Shown: positions 51,023-60,052 of the stretch, piece after piece | Position numbering within the stretch: the first letter of the stretch is position 1 | Layout: the number at the start of each line of letters is the position of its first letter | Source: Pseudozobellia sp. WGM2 | Lineage (GTDB): Bacteria; Bacteroidota; Bacteroidia; Flavobacteriales; Flavobacteriaceae | NCBI RefSeq assembly: GCF_017810075.1 | Contig: NZ_JADNYK010000009.1 | Location: 62,001-126,000, forward strand | DNA: 64,000 nucleotides | Reading direction: 5' to 3' | Notes under the pieces: generated by a model | The model's database searches: none | Told to the model about the DNA's origin: nothing | The model's input: the letters and a program-made list of their open reading frames with translations, nothing else | Position numbers and translations under genes: made by a program

Positions 51023-52972
51023 ATGAGCAATAACACGGAATTTGACGGAATAGCTTTTGATCTCCCCAAAAATCAAAGCAACGTAATCAAAGTAATCGGC
51101 GTCGGTGGCGGTGGTAGCAATGCCATCAATCACATGTTTCAATCGGGCATTAATGGAGTAGATTTTGTAATCTGCAATACCGATTCACAGGCGCTGAACA
51201 ACAGTGCCGTACCTACTAAAATTCAATTGGGTGTTTCGTTAACTGAAGGTTTGGGTGCTGGTGCCAACCCTGAAGTAGGGGAACAGGCCGCATTGGAGAG
51301 CATGGAAGAAATCAAGCAAATGCTCGCCACTACAACTAAAATGATTTTCATTACTGCTGGTATGGGTGGAGGAACAGGTACTGGTGCTGCTCCTGTCATT
51401 GCCAAACAAGCGAAAGAATTAGACGTGCTTACCGTGGGCATCGTAACTATGCCTTTCGAGTTTGAAGGTAAGATGCGTTGTGAACAAGCTCGTATCGGTA
51501 TCGAAAAACTACGTGCCAATGTAGATTCGCTCATCGTAATCAATAACAACAAACTTCGTGAGGTATATGGTAATTTGGGCTTTAAAGCCGGTTTCTCTAA
51601 AGCTGATGAAGTACTTTCTACGGCCGCTAGAGGTATTGCAGAAGTAATTACCCATCACTATACACAGAATATTGACCTTCGGGATGCTAAAACTGTACTT
51701 TCCAATAGTGGTACGGCAATAATGGGTTCTGCGATGGCTACGGGTTCTGCAAGGGCGAATGAAGCCATTATGAAGGCTTTGGATTCTCCGTTATTAAATG
51801 ATAATAAAATTGCAGGGGCGAAAAACGTACTGTTACTTATCGTTTCTGGTTCCCAAGAAATCACCATTGATGAGATAGGTGAAATCAATGATCATATTCA
51901 GACAGAAGCTGGTCATGGCGCAAACATCATCATGGGTGTCGGTGAAGATGAAGAATTGGGAGAAGCAATTGCCGTAACCGTAATTGCAACAGGTTTTAAC
52001 GTTGATCAGCAAGATGATATCGTTAATACCGAAAGCAAGAAAATTATTCACACCTTAGAAGACGAGCAAAAAGCTCAACATGACCTTACGAGCAATCGTA
52101 ATATCGTTCATCATTTGGTAGAGGAAGAAGAAGAGCGTGAGCCGATCATCAAGCATACTTTAATTGAAGAAGAGCCTGAGGAGTTGGGTATGGATTTGGT
52201 TAAAACGACCAATTATATCAAGAACTTCAATGTATTCTACGAAGAGGTGGTTGAAAAGGTAGATAAGAAAAACGATGTATTTGACGGCGATTTTGTAATA
52301 ATCGAATCCGGTAACCCTATTCGTGATATTGAAGTGGTGGACCCTATTACTGTAGAATTTGACAGATTGAAGGAAGAGCAAATGGCAATGAGTTTTGATA
52401 TGCCCTTAGCCCAAACTGATGAAGTTGAAGAAGAGGAAAAAGAAAATGTCATCACTTTTAGTCTTGATGATGATATCAATGATATTGAGGTTAAAAGCCC
52501 TGTCGAAGTGAGCCCTGTACTTGAGTTCAACAAACAAGGGGAAACCCGTTACAGTCTTGATGATTATATGGATCTTGAAGACAATCTGAATAATGCCAAA
52601 CCTCAAAAAAAACAAGAACCTGTTGAAAAAGAGATGCAGATAGAAAGGAAGGCTGTAGAACATACGCCAAGAGCATCGCATGGTTCAGGTCAAACAGAAG
52701 TAGATCCTATGAACAGCCCGATCGAAGAGCTGTTGAGAGAAAGAGCCGATGAACGTCGAAAGAAACTTAAAGATTTCAACTATAAATTTCAAAATAGTGT
52801 AAACACTATAGAGGAGAGCGAGAAGGTGCCAGCATATAAGAGGCAAGGTATTGATTTAAACGATTCCCGCGACCACGAGGGCAGGGTTTCTAGAACAACT
52901 CTCGGTTCCGATAGTAATGATGAGATACAGTTGCGTTCGAACAATTCATTTCTACATGATAATGTAGACTAG
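51023..52972 (+). CDS. ftsZ: Cell division GTPase FtsZ, long form
   Basis: 649 residues. The GTPase part is canonical over about 320 residues (GVGGGGSNAINHM, GMGGGTGTGAAPVIAK tubulin signature, NNNKLREVYG, ATGFN). It is followed by about 270 residues of acidic, low-complexity linker (VEEEEEREPIIKHTLIEEEP) and a C-terminal region with AYKRQGIDLNDSR, the FtsA/partner-binding peptide, then 35 more residues. E. coli FtsZ is 383 residues; long linkers are a Bacteroidota habit. Last gene of the cluster, ended by the terminator at 53000. Confidence 0.97.
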   Translation: MSNNTEFDGIAFDLPKNQSNVIKVIGVGGGGSNAINHMFQSGINGVDFVICNTDSQALNNSAVPTKIQLGVSLTEGLGAGANPEVGEQAALESMEEIKQMLATTTKMIFITAGMGGGTGTGAAPVIAKQAKELDVLTVGIVTMPFEFEGKMRCEQARIGIEKLRANVDSLIVINNNKLREVYGNLGFKAGFSKADEVLSTAARGIAEVITHHYTQNIDLRDAKTVLSNSGTAIMGSAMATGSARANEAIMKALDSPLLNDNKIAGAKNVLLLIVSGSQEITIDEIGEINDHIQTEAGHGANIIMGVGEDEELGEAIAVTVIATGFNVDQQDDIVNTESKKIIHTLEDEQKAQHDLTSNRNIVHHLVEEEEEREPIIKHTLIEEEPEELGMDLVKTTNYIKNFNVFYEEVVEKVDKKNDVFDGDFVIIESGNPIRDIEVVDPITVEFDRLKEEQMAMSFDMPLAQTDEVEEEEKENVITFSLDDDINDIEVKSPVEVSPVLEFNKQGETRYSLDDYMDLEDNLNNAKPQKKQEPVEKEMQIERKAVEHTPRASHGSGQTEVDPMNSPIEELLRERADERRKKLKDFNYKFQNSVNTIEESEKVPAYKRQGIDLNDSRDHEGRVSRTTLGSDSNDEIQLRSNNSFLHDNVD

Positions 52973-52999
52973 TCAAAATAACTATACTAACTCAAACTT

Positions 53000-53031
53000 A
53001 AACCCGAAAAATACATATTTTTTTCGGGTTT
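53000..53031 (+). terminator. Intrinsic terminator of the dcw cluster
   Basis: AAACCCGAAAAA (53000-53011) pairs with TTTTTCGGGTTT (53020-53031) around 8 nt, followed by ATTTTTTAT. It starts 28 bp past the ftsZ stop. Confidence 0.88.
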
Positions 53032-53067
53032 ATTTTTTATCTTCGCAGTCCGAAAAAAACTCAAGTC

Positions 53068-53514
53068 ATGAGCTTACAGAAAAAGGTAATGGAGCAAATG
53101 AAAGTAGCGATGAAAGCGAAAGATTCTGTCGCTCTTGAATCGTTGCGTGCTATTAAATCGGCATTGCTTTTAGCTCAAACGAGTGGTACGGACAATGATT
53201 TTACCGAGGAGGATGAAGTAAAACTCGTTCAGAAACTGGTCAAGCAACGTAAAGATAGCGCGGCTATTTTTCAAGAACAGGGCCGAGCCGATTTGGCGGA
53301 ACCTGAACTTGCGCAAGTTGCGGTAATCGAACAGTTTTTACCTGAGCAACTAACCGAAGAAGAGATAGAGAAGGTTGTCGTTCAAACTATTGAAGCTACT
53401 GGTGCGAATGGTATGAAAGACATGGGTAAGGTAATGGGCTTGGTTTCAAAGGAACTCGCTGGTCAAGCAGATGGTAAAACCATTTCATCAATAGTAAAGA
53501 AAAAATTAGTATAG
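53068..53514 (+). CDS. GatB/YqeY domain protein
   Basis: 148 residues, the normal YqeY length. All-helical with the family's blocks: MSLQKKVMEQMKVAMKAKDS, LESLRAIKSALLLAQ, VKLVQKLVKQRKDSAAIFQEQ, AVIEQFLPEQLTEEEIE and MKDMGKVMGLVSKEL. It resembles the C-terminal tail domain of GatB (amidotransferase), which contacts tRNA; free-standing YqeY has no proven function. Directly upstream of tRNA-Arg. Confidence 0.95.
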   Translation: MSLQKKVMEQMKVAMKAKDSVALESLRAIKSALLLAQTSGTDNDFTEEDEVKLVQKLVKQRKDSAAIFQEQGRADLAEPELAQVAVIEQFLPEQLTEEEIEKVVVQTIEATGANGMKDMGKVMGLVSKELAGQADGKTISSIVKKKLV

Positions 53515-53522
53515 AGTAATAA

Positions 53523-53596
53523 GGCCTCGTGGCGCAACTGAATAGCGCATCAGATTTCGGCTCTGAGGGTTGCAGGTTTGAATCCTGCCGGGGTCA
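53523..53596 (+). tRNA. tRNA-Arg (anticodon TCG)
   Basis: 74 nt without encoded CCA. Acceptor GGCCTCG / CGGGGTC with two G-U pairs, D arm GCGC...GCGC, anticodon stem TCAGA / TCTGA with loop TTTCGGC (anticodon TCG), T arm GCAGG-TTTGAAT-CCTGC, discriminator A. It reads CGA (and perhaps other CGN) Arg codons. Confidence 0.95.
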
Positions 53597-53606
53597 CGAA
53601 TAAAAC

Positions 53607-53658
53607 AAAAGACTGCACGTCAAATCAAGTTTACTTGAATTTGTAAGTGCGGTCTTTT
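53607..53658 (+). terminator. Terminator of tRNA-Arg
   Basis: AAAAGACTGCAC (53607-53618) pairs with GTGCGGTCTTTT (53647-53658), and the interior CAAATCAAGT / ACTTGAATTTG extends the stem; GTTTTTC follows. The right arm is also the first piece of the 98-bp tandem repeat that follows. Confidence 0.85.
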
Positions 53659-54047
53659 GTTTTTCAAAGCGGAGCTTTGTCAGGAAAGGCGGAGCCAATC
53701 CTTTCCCATTTTCATTCAGTACATTTTTTCCATAGAATTTGTAAGTGCGGTCTTTTGTTTTTCAAAGCGGAGCTTTACCAGGAAGGGCGGAGCCAATCAT
53801 TTTCATTTTCATTCAGTACATCTTTTCCATGGAATTTGTAAGTGCGGTCTTTTGTTTTTCAAAGCGGAGCTTTGTCAAGAAGAGCGGAGCCGATCCTTTC
53901 CCATTTTCATTCAGTACATTTTTTCCATAGAATTCGTAAGTGCGGTCTTTTGTTTTTCAAAGCGGAGCTTTGTCAGGAAAGGCGGAGCCAATCCTTTCCC
54001 ATTTTCATTCAGTACATTCTTTCCATGGAATTTGTAAGTGCGGTCTT
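53637..54047. repeat. 98-bp tandem repeat, four full copies and a partial fifth
   Basis: Units start (GAATTTGTAAGTGCGGTC) at 53637, 53735, 53832, 53930 and 54028, with period 97-98 bp. Each unit holds two small palindromes, CAAAGC-GGA-GCTTTG and GGC-GGA-GCC, plus a spacer CCATTTTCATTCAGTACA. Copies differ by a few bases each. Open frames exist across the array only because it repeats and are not genes. Confidence 0.95.
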
Positions 54048-54052
54048 AAAAG

Positions 54053-54080
54053 CAAAACCACACATGAAAGTGTGGTTTTG
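54053..54080. terminator. Terminator between the repeats and dienelactone hydrolase
   Basis: Perfect 11-bp stem CAAAACCACAC (54053-54063) / GTGTGGTTTTG (54070-54080) with a 6-nt loop, 40 bp past the stop of the minus-strand hydrolase. It can serve both strands. Confidence 0.8.
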
Positions 54081-54119
54081 GTAATGGCATAGCTTGATGT
54101 TTACTGGTGAGTCTTTGCA

Positions 54120-55007
54120 CTAAGCGTTCAAGTGTTTTTTGAAAAATTCGATAGTTCTGCTCCATGCAAGTTCAGCCGCTTCTTTATCGTATCTCGGAGT
54201 AGAGGTATTGTGAAAACCATGATTAACATTTGGGTAAGTATAGGCCTTATATTCTATATTGTTCTCCTTTAAGGCTTTTTCATAATCTGGCCAACCTGCG
54301 TTTACTCGTTCGTCTAAACCGGCAAATTGAAGCATTAGCGGGGCATTTATCTGATCGATGTTCTCTTCAGGTTGACTGCCATAGAAGGGAACTGCAGCTG
54401 ACAAGTCTGGAACTTTGACGGCCATCATATTCGAAATCCACCCTCCGAAACAAAAACCAACAACTCCGATTTTTCCTGAGCAATCTTTATGATTTTTTAG
54501 GTATTCGTAAGCGGCTATAAAATCTTCAAGCATTTCATTTCGGTCTCGCTTGCGCTGCATTTCACGACCTTCATCATCATTACCAGGATAACCACCTAAC
54601 GGACTCAAAGCATCGGGAGCCAAGGTTATAAAACCGGAAAGAGCAGCCCTACGTGCGGTATCCTCAACGTAAGGGTTGAGTCCACGGTTTTCGTGAACCA
54701 CCACGATACCACCTAATTTCCCTTTGACATTTTTAGGCTTCGATAACAGACCTTTGATAGTACCACCTCCTTTCGGTGATTCGTATTTGATAAAGCCCGA
54801 TTCTAGTTTTGGGTCGTTCTGTGAAACGATCAAGGTATCGCTATAATTGGGCATCAAAAAGCTCATTAAAGAAGCTACGGTAATACCCCCAACAGCATAT
54901 AGCGATAGTTTTTCGATAAATTCTCTTCTCGCCAGTTTATTGTGGGCATAAGCATCGTACAAATCGAAAACTTCTTGTTTGATCTGTTCTTTTTTTAGTG
55001 GTTTCAT
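54120..55007 (-). CDS. Dienelactone hydrolase family protein
   Basis: 295 residues. After a short hydrophilic N-terminus there is a hydrophobic segment ([18 protein letters not shown], about 32-49) that suggests export or anchoring. The hydrolase domain has [19 protein letters not shown], nucleophile Cys in [11 protein letters not shown], acid in [16 protein letters not shown] and His in [12 protein letters not shown], the DLH triad Cys-Asp-His. YghX-type relatives; substrate unknown. 12 bp beyond the response-regulator stop, so possibly in one transcription unit with the two-component genes. Confidence 0.92.
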   Translation of the reverse strand: MKPLKKEQIKQEVFDLYDAYAHNKLARREFIEKLSLYAVGGITVASLMSFLMPNYSDTLIVSQNDPKLESGFIKYESPKGGGTIKGLLSKPKNVKGKLGGIVVVHENRGLNPYVEDTARRAALSGFITLAPDALSPLGGYPGNDDEGREMQRKRDRNEMLEDFIAAYEYLKNHKDCSGKIGVVGFCFGGWISNMMAVKVPDLSAAVPFYGSQPEENIDQINAPLMLQFAGLDERVNAGWPDYEKALKENNIEYKAYTYPNVNHGFHNTSTPRYDKEAAELAWSRTIEFFKKHLNA

Positions 55008-55019
55008 AGTAGTGTGCTT

Positions 55020-55721
55020 TTAGTTAAATATGCGCTTAACAAATTCTTCTTTATAGGCCCTGCCAATGGGTAAGACAGTTTCGTTTGGTAAGTAAATCTG
55101 GTTGCCTACCAGTTTTTGTATTTTGGAGGTATTCACGATATGTGAACGATGAATGCGAAAGAATTGTGCTTGGGGCAGGCTTTCTTCCCAAAAACGGAGA
55201 GGTTCGTTGGAGAGGTATTTTTTTTCTTTCGTTACGATTTCGGTATAATCGGCATCAGATACAATATGATAGATATCGTCAAAGGCCACCTTGATATGTT
55301 CGTAACCTGATTTAATATAGATTTCTTTGGGAGTAGCTGACTCATCAGAAGGCTTGAGTTCATAATTCGATTGGTTACGGGCGTTAACTTTTGATACGGC
55401 CTTTACGAAACGTTGAAAGGAAAAAGGCTTTAAAAGATAATCGATAACATTGAATTCATAGCTCTCTAAAGCATATTCTGAAAATGCGGTGGTAAGAATC
55501 ACTTGCGGAGGGTTACTCATTGATTTCAAAAAATCGATTCCTGATATTTTTGGAAGATGAATGTCTAGAAACATTAAATCTACGGACTCGGTTTTTAAAA
55601 ATTCCATAGCTTGAATGGCATCTGAAAACGTTCCGTGCAGCTGTAGCGAACCCATATCTTCAATGTATTTTTTGAGAATACGTTGTGCAGGCGGTTGATC
55701 TTCTATAATAATGCATTTCAT
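55020..55721 (-). CDS. LytTR-type response regulator
   Basis: 233 residues. Receiver domain with IIIEDQPPAQRILKKYIED and the phospho-acceptor Asp in VDLMFLDIHLPKISG (about residue 53), Lys in YLLKPFSFQRFVKAV, and a C-terminal LytTR DNA-binding domain (FFRIHRSHIVNTSKIQKLVG, LPIGRAYKEEF). LytTR domains bind paired 9-bp direct repeats; such a pair lies in the divergent region at 56835-56864. Start is 3 bp from the kinase stop. Confidence 0.95.
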   Translation of the reverse strand: MKCIIIEDQPPAQRILKKYIEDMGSLQLHGTFSDAIQAMEFLKTESVDLMFLDIHLPKISGIDFLKSMSNPPQVILTTAFSEYALESYEFNVIDYLLKPFSFQRFVKAVSKVNARNQSNYELKPSDESATPKEIYIKSGYEHIKVAFDDIYHIVSDADYTEIVTKEKKYLSNEPLRFWEESLPQAQFFRIHRSHIVNTSKIQKLVGNQIYLPNETVLPIGRAYKEEFVKRIFN

Positions 55722-55724
55722 TAG

Positions 55725-56732
55725 CTAGAACTTTTCAAGTTGCATGGTTAAAAATACAGAGAATTGTCGCTCTTGTTCATTAATATCTAGTTTGTGCATG
55801 TTTGGGTAAAGCAACTCCAGTCTTTTCTTGACGTTTTTAAGGCCAATGCCCTTTGCAACGGTATCCATACTTTCGACACTCTCAAAATTGTTTTTGCACA
55901 CGAACATTAAAAGGTCATCTTCGATACTCACCTCTATATCTATCTTGATATTTTTTGATTGACCTGATTGGCTATGCTTGAAAGCATTTTCTATAAATAC
56001 GACCAGAATGAGCGGAGCTATTCTATAATTCGGGTCAATATGGCCCTCTTTAAAATTTACAAGACCTCTCTCTTCGATTTGAAGTTTATATAGCTTTATA
56101 AAATTATTAAGTTGTTCTATTTCCTTTTTTAGGGGTACATATTTTTCTTTACACTCATATAGCATATATCGCAATACGCCACTCATTTCTAAAATAATTT
56201 CCGGTGTTTTTGAAGAGCCGTCCAAGGCATAGGAATATAGGTTGTTCAAATTGTTGAATAGAAAATGCGGATTAATCTGTGACTTCAAAAATTGAAGCTC
56301 GCTTTCCTGAATCGAACTTCTTAATTTTTCAACTTCCTGTTGACTTCCGATAGCATCCCAAGCAAATTTGAAACCTGCTAGAATGGCGAGAATGGGGAGG
56401 ATGTCAAAAAAGGCATAATAAATTCCCGGTACGATACTCGCACGAACGGTACCCGGAAATAAAACGGTCTCCAATAACTCTTCAATCATGATTACCGTAA
56501 GAAATACGAATAGGGCCAAGCCTGAGAAAGCCCAATATTTCTTTTTGTACAGGTAACGTGGCATCAGGTAATACGTGATAAGGGCAGAAGCTACAGTGTA
56601 AATAAGAAAAAATATGATTTGATCATAGGTAATGCCCGGATCGTTTCTGTCAAATGAATAGAATAGAAAAACAATTATGTGTAGAACAACCTGAAAGAAA
56701 AGCTCTTTTCTTGAAATTAGAATTCGATTCAT
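55725..56732 (-). CDS. LytS/YehU-type sensor histidine kinase
   Basis: 335 residues. Four membrane helices in the first 135 residues (for example LFFQVVLHIIVFLFYSF and YAFFDILPILAILAGFKFA), no large external domain. His_kinase block LKSQINPHFLFNNLNNLYSYA carries the phosphorylated His; the ATPase part has LILVVFIENAFKHSQSGQSK and GIGLKNVKKRLELLYPN. Partner of the LytTR regulator, which it overlaps closely. Divergent from the outer-membrane receptor at 56932, a likely target. Confidence 0.95.
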   Translation of the reverse strand: MNRILISRKELFFQVVLHIIVFLFYSFDRNDPGITYDQIIFFLIYTVASALITYYLMPRYLYKKKYWAFSGLALFVFLTVIMIEELLETVLFPGTVRASIVPGIYYAFFDILPILAILAGFKFAWDAIGSQQEVEKLRSSIQESELQFLKSQINPHFLFNNLNNLYSYALDGSSKTPEIILEMSGVLRYMLYECKEKYVPLKKEIEQLNNFIKLYKLQIEERGLVNFKEGHIDPNYRIAPLILVVFIENAFKHSQSGQSKNIKIDIEVSIEDDLLMFVCKNNFESVESMDTVAKGIGLKNVKKRLELLYPNMHKLDINEQERQFSVFLTMQLEKF

Positions 56733-56794
56733 CTTATAAAGCTAATGTATTATATGAGCAACATAAAATTTGAGAACCTTAACAACCTATTTTA

Positions 56795-56868
56795 TACCCT
56801 AAACGACTACAGCTTTGCTTTAAGGGGTTATATTGTCGTTTACTGTATAATTATTGTCGTTTAGGGTA
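56795..56868. promoter_or_regulatory. LytTR-type binding site in the divergent kinase-receptor region
   Basis: GTCGTTTAC (56835-56843) and GTCGTTTAG (56856-56864) are direct repeats exactly 21 bp apart, the spacing used by LytTR regulators such as AgrA and ComE. The second one also forms a perfect 13-bp inverted repeat, TACCCTAAACGAC (56795-56807) / GTCGTTTAGGGTA (56856-56868). It lies 64 bp before the receptor ATG and 63 bp before the kinase ATG at its other end. Confidence 0.75.
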
Positions 56869-56931
56869 AACGTTTTTTAATCTTGGTCATAAGTGAGCAT
56901 CTTTGGGTAAACTCAATTTATTCAAATCAAC

Positions 56932-59337
56932 ATGTTACCAAAACCAAAACATCTATTATTCTTACTTTTTTCCGGTCTTGTATTTATCGGACTTGAATCA
57001 GTTACCGCTCAAGAAACGCCTATTACTATTAAAGGTGAAGTTGTAGAACAGGGGAGTGGCTTGCCCATTGCCTTTGCAACAGTCATGATCGGCGACAATG
57101 AAACTAAAAAACCAATAACCGGGGCAACTACAGGAGACGATGGTACCTTTAGTATAGAGACGACCGCCAATAATTTTTACGTAGAAATTGGTTTTTTAGG
57201 TTTTCAATCTAAAACTTTTGGACAACCTACTACGAGAACTGCTATCATGGATTTGGGTAAAGTGATTCTAGAAGAAGACGCCGAACAGTTAGAAGAAGTG
57301 GTAGTTGCAGGTGAAATCTCACGTACCGAGTTCAAGCTCGACAAGCGGGTGTTCAATGTGGGCAAAGATTTGAGCAGTACAGGTGCCAGTGCTTTAGAAG
57401 TTCTTAATAATGTACCCTCGGTGAACGTAAATATTGAAGGGCAGGTGAGTTTACGAGGTAGCCAAGGTGTTCAGATGTTGATCAATGGCAAACCCTCTAT
57501 ACTCGCTAGTGAAGAGGGCAATGCCCTGGGAACATTAACGGCCGATATGATCGAGAGGGTAGAAGTGATTACAAACCCTTCTGCGAAATATGATGCTGAG
57601 GGTACTTCTGGTATTATAAACATCGTTTTGAAGAAAGAGGAGCGAAAAGGTCTCAATGGTTCTATTTCTGTTAACACGGGTACACCTGCCGGTCATAGTG
57701 TCGGGGTAAGCCTAAATCGAAGAACCGAAAAGTTTAATCTATTTAGTCAATTGGGGGTAGGCGTACGCGATTTGCCGACCGATATAGAAAATACAAACCT
57801 GAATTTGATCGATAATACTTCAGTGGTCAGTACAGGTACTGAGTATAGAAACGAAACCTATTATAATTTGGTATTAGGTACCGATTATCATATCAACGAC
57901 CTAAATGTGCTTACCCTATCGGGAAATTTTGCAATGGAAATTGAAGATCAACCCTCAACGACTGATTTTGCTTCTTTCGAAGGTGCTGACCAAATTTCTC
58001 AATGGCAACGTACAGAAGTTACAGAAGCTAAAAATCCGAAATTTCAATATGAATTACAGTACAAAAAGAATTTTGATGAAGATGATGATGAGCATACACT
58101 TCTTTTCAGTGGCCTTGGTAATTTCTTCGGTAAAGATCAATCTTCTGAATTCTTTAATAATACGATTTCTGGTGAAGATAATGATGCCACCCAGCAGACA
58201 CGTACCGATTTTAAAGAGTCGGTATTTACTTTCAAATTAGATTATACCAACCCACTTACCGATAAGATTACTTTAGAGACTGGGGCACAATACGTATTGA
58301 ATGATGTGAGCAATGACTATGAACTCAATAATTTAGAGAATGGGGTGTATGTAAATGATTCTACCCTGACCAATATTTTTGATTATAAACAGAATGTTTT
58401 AGGAGTTTATAGTACTGGCTCGTACGAAGGGAAAAAATGGGGAGTTAAAGGCGGTTTGCGTTTAGAACATACTAATTTAAGTACCTATTTAGCTACTACA
58501 GGTCAAGCCAATAACCAAGACTTTGTAAACCTTTTTCCGAGTGCACATGCTTCGTATAAGTTTACCGATATGATATCTATTCAGGCTGGGTATTCCAAAA
58601 GAATATATAGACCAAGGATGTGGGATTTAAATCCATTTTTTAATCCTAGAAATAATTTTTTCATAAGACAAGGTAATCCTGATTTACAGCCCGAGTTCAC
58701 TGATTCTTATGAAATAACCAGTATTTATATATTGGGTAAAGCTTCACTGAATTTTGGAGTGTACCACCGCTATACGACCGAGGTAATAGAAAGAGTATCA
58801 ACTTTTGAGGATAATGTCACCACTGTAAGGCCAGAAAATATTGGAACGAATAATTCTACGGGACTCGAATTCAATGCCAAATATAGCCCCGCAAAATGGC
58901 TCACTTTAAACGGAGACTTTAACTATAGCTCTTTTAGTCGAGATGGCATTTTTAATGCCCAGGAGTTTGATTTTTCCGGTGACCAGTGGACTTCTAAATT
59001 AATGACTAAGGTAAAACTACCGGCAGATTTTGATTTGGAAATGACCGGAAATTATCAGTCTAGTTACAGAACCGTTCAAAGTAAAATTGCGGATATTCTA
59101 TTCTTGGACATGGGGATACGCAAGAATATTATGAAAGGCAAAGCAGTTTTAAACTTGAGTGTCAGAGATTTGTTCACTTCTCGAATTAATGAAAGTGTTT
59201 TAACTCAAATAGCTAACAATCAAGTAACTAATGAAGTCTTTAATAGGAGGCAACGAGGTCGTTTTGTAGCCTTAGGCTTCAGCTACGGTTTCGGTAAGGG
59301 TGAGGCCATGCAATATTCAGGTCAGCGACGTAGATAA
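56932..59337 (+). CDS. TonB-dependent receptor / outer-membrane beta-barrel family protein
   Basis: 801 residues. Signal peptide (LLFLLFSGLVFIGLESVTAQ), carboxypeptidase-regulatory-like domain (IKGEVVEQGSGLPIAFATVM to about 115), plug (SALEVLNNVPSVNVNIEGQV, SAKYDAEGTSGIINIVLKKE) and a long beta barrel ending ALGFSYGFGKGEAMQYSGQR. It belongs to the receptor group with an outer-membrane beta-barrel family 2 C-terminus, as does the partial gene at 1-963. Under probable control of the divergent LytS/LytTR pair. Substrate unknown. Confidence 0.93.
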   Translation: MLPKPKHLLFLLFSGLVFIGLESVTAQETPITIKGEVVEQGSGLPIAFATVMIGDNETKKPITGATTGDDGTFSIETTANNFYVEIGFLGFQSKTFGQPTTRTAIMDLGKVILEEDAEQLEEVVVAGEISRTEFKLDKRVFNVGKDLSSTGASALEVLNNVPSVNVNIEGQVSLRGSQGVQMLINGKPSILASEEGNALGTLTADMIERVEVITNPSAKYDAEGTSGIINIVLKKEERKGLNGSISVNTGTPAGHSVGVSLNRRTEKFNLFSQLGVGVRDLPTDIENTNLNLIDNTSVVSTGTEYRNETYYNLVLGTDYHINDLNVLTLSGNFAMEIEDQPSTTDFASFEGADQISQWQRTEVTEAKNPKFQYELQYKKNFDEDDDEHTLLFSGLGNFFGKDQSSEFFNNTISGEDNDATQQTRTDFKESVFTFKLDYTNPLTDKITLETGAQYVLNDVSNDYELNNLENGVYVNDSTLTNIFDYKQNVLGVYSTGSYEGKKWGVKGGLRLEHTNLSTYLATTGQANNQDFVNLFPSAHASYKFTDMISIQAGYSKRIYRPRMWDLNPFFNPRNNFFIRQGNPDLQPEFTDSYEITSIYILGKASLNFGVYHRYTTEVIERVSTFEDNVTTVRPENIGTNNSTGLEFNAKYSPAKWLTLNGDFNYSSFSRDGIFNAQEFDFSGDQWTSKLMTKVKLPADFDLEMTGNYQSSYRTVQSKIADILFLDMGIRKNIMKGKAVLNLSVRDLFTSRINESVLTQIANNQVTNEVFNRRQRGRFVALGFSYGFGKGEAMQYSGQRRR

Positions 59338-59360
59338 AAGATTTTAAAGAAGTCATAGTA

Positions 59361-59410
59361 GGCCAGATGTAGTAGACCTTTTTCAGGTAGGCTACATTTG
59401 GTTTTTTTTT
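59361..59410. terminator. Convergent terminator after the receptor
   Basis: CCAGATGTAG (59363-59372) pairs with CTACATTTGG (59392-59401) with one bulge, and a run of nine T follows on the plus strand. It ends the receptor transcript and overlaps the 3' end of the minus-strand regulator gene region. Confidence 0.75.
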
Positions 59411-60050
59411 AATCAAGTAATCCTATTTTTATTGCGTGCTTGGTTAGGCCTGCCAAATTTTTTACGTTGAGTTTCGAAATTAGGTTTTTTCTATAGCTTT
59501 CAATTGTGTGCTTGCTTAGAAATAGTTCATCGGCAATTTCTTGGGTAGTAAATTCTTCGGCAATAAGTTTTAAAACCTCTTTTTCTCGTTCAGTTAGATG
59601 AACCTCTTCTTTTGCTTTAGCAGTGAACATAGCATCGGTGTAGGCCTTTTTAATTTCTTGGGAAAAGTATTTTTCACCATTGATAATGGTTTTTATAGCA
59701 CGTAAGAGCTCTTCTTTTTCTGCGTTCTTGGGTACATATCCATCCACATTGTTTCTAATAAGATTGTCGATCATTTCTCCATCAATATGCATACTCACGA
59801 CCAAAGTTTTTAAGGTCGGGAAGTTTTCTTTAATATTTTGGTTCAACTCAAGACCTCCAATTTCGGGCATGCTAAGGTCGGTAATGAGCAAGTGTAGGTT
59901 TTCGGTGCCATTAATGTTTAGATATTTAAGTACCTGTGCTCCATTTTTAAAAGTTGCGGTAACCTTGAATTCGGGTGCATCGGTTAGAATACTGATCAAA
60001 CCATCGATAAACATCTTATGGTCGTCTGCAATAATGAGGTTATATGCCAT
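59409..60050 (-). CDS. NarL/LuxR-type response regulator
   Basis: 213 residues. Receiver: LIIADDHKMFIDGLISIL, phospho-acceptor Asp in LHLLITDLSMPEIGG (about residue 58), and VPKNAEKEELLRAI. C-terminal LuxR HTH: LTEREKEVLKLIAEEFTTQE then IADELFLSKHTIESYRKNL. Third gene of the operon kinase (62292) - small membrane protein - regulator; 2 bp separate it from the membrane gene. Confidence 0.95.
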   Translation of the reverse strand: MAYNLIIADDHKMFIDGLISILTDAPEFKVTATFKNGAQVLKYLNINGTENLHLLITDLSMPEIGGLELNQNIKENFPTLKTLVVSMHIDGEMIDNLIRNNVDGYVPKNAEKEELLRAIKTIINGEKYFSQEIKKAYTDAMFTAKAKEEVHLTEREKEVLKLIAEEFTTQEIADELFLSKHTIESYRKNLISKLNVKNLAGLTKHAIKIGLLD

Positions 60051-60052
60051 GA

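Noticed and set aside
53637-54047. CRISPR array
   Set aside because: Units are 98 bp with conserved 'spacers', so there is no unique spacer content, and no cas genes are present.
53647-54084. Overlapping open frames of 60-126 codons in the tandem repeat array
   Set aside because: They follow the 98-bp repeat in three frames, have no start signals, and the same peptides recur because the DNA repeats; a tRNA terminator precedes them.
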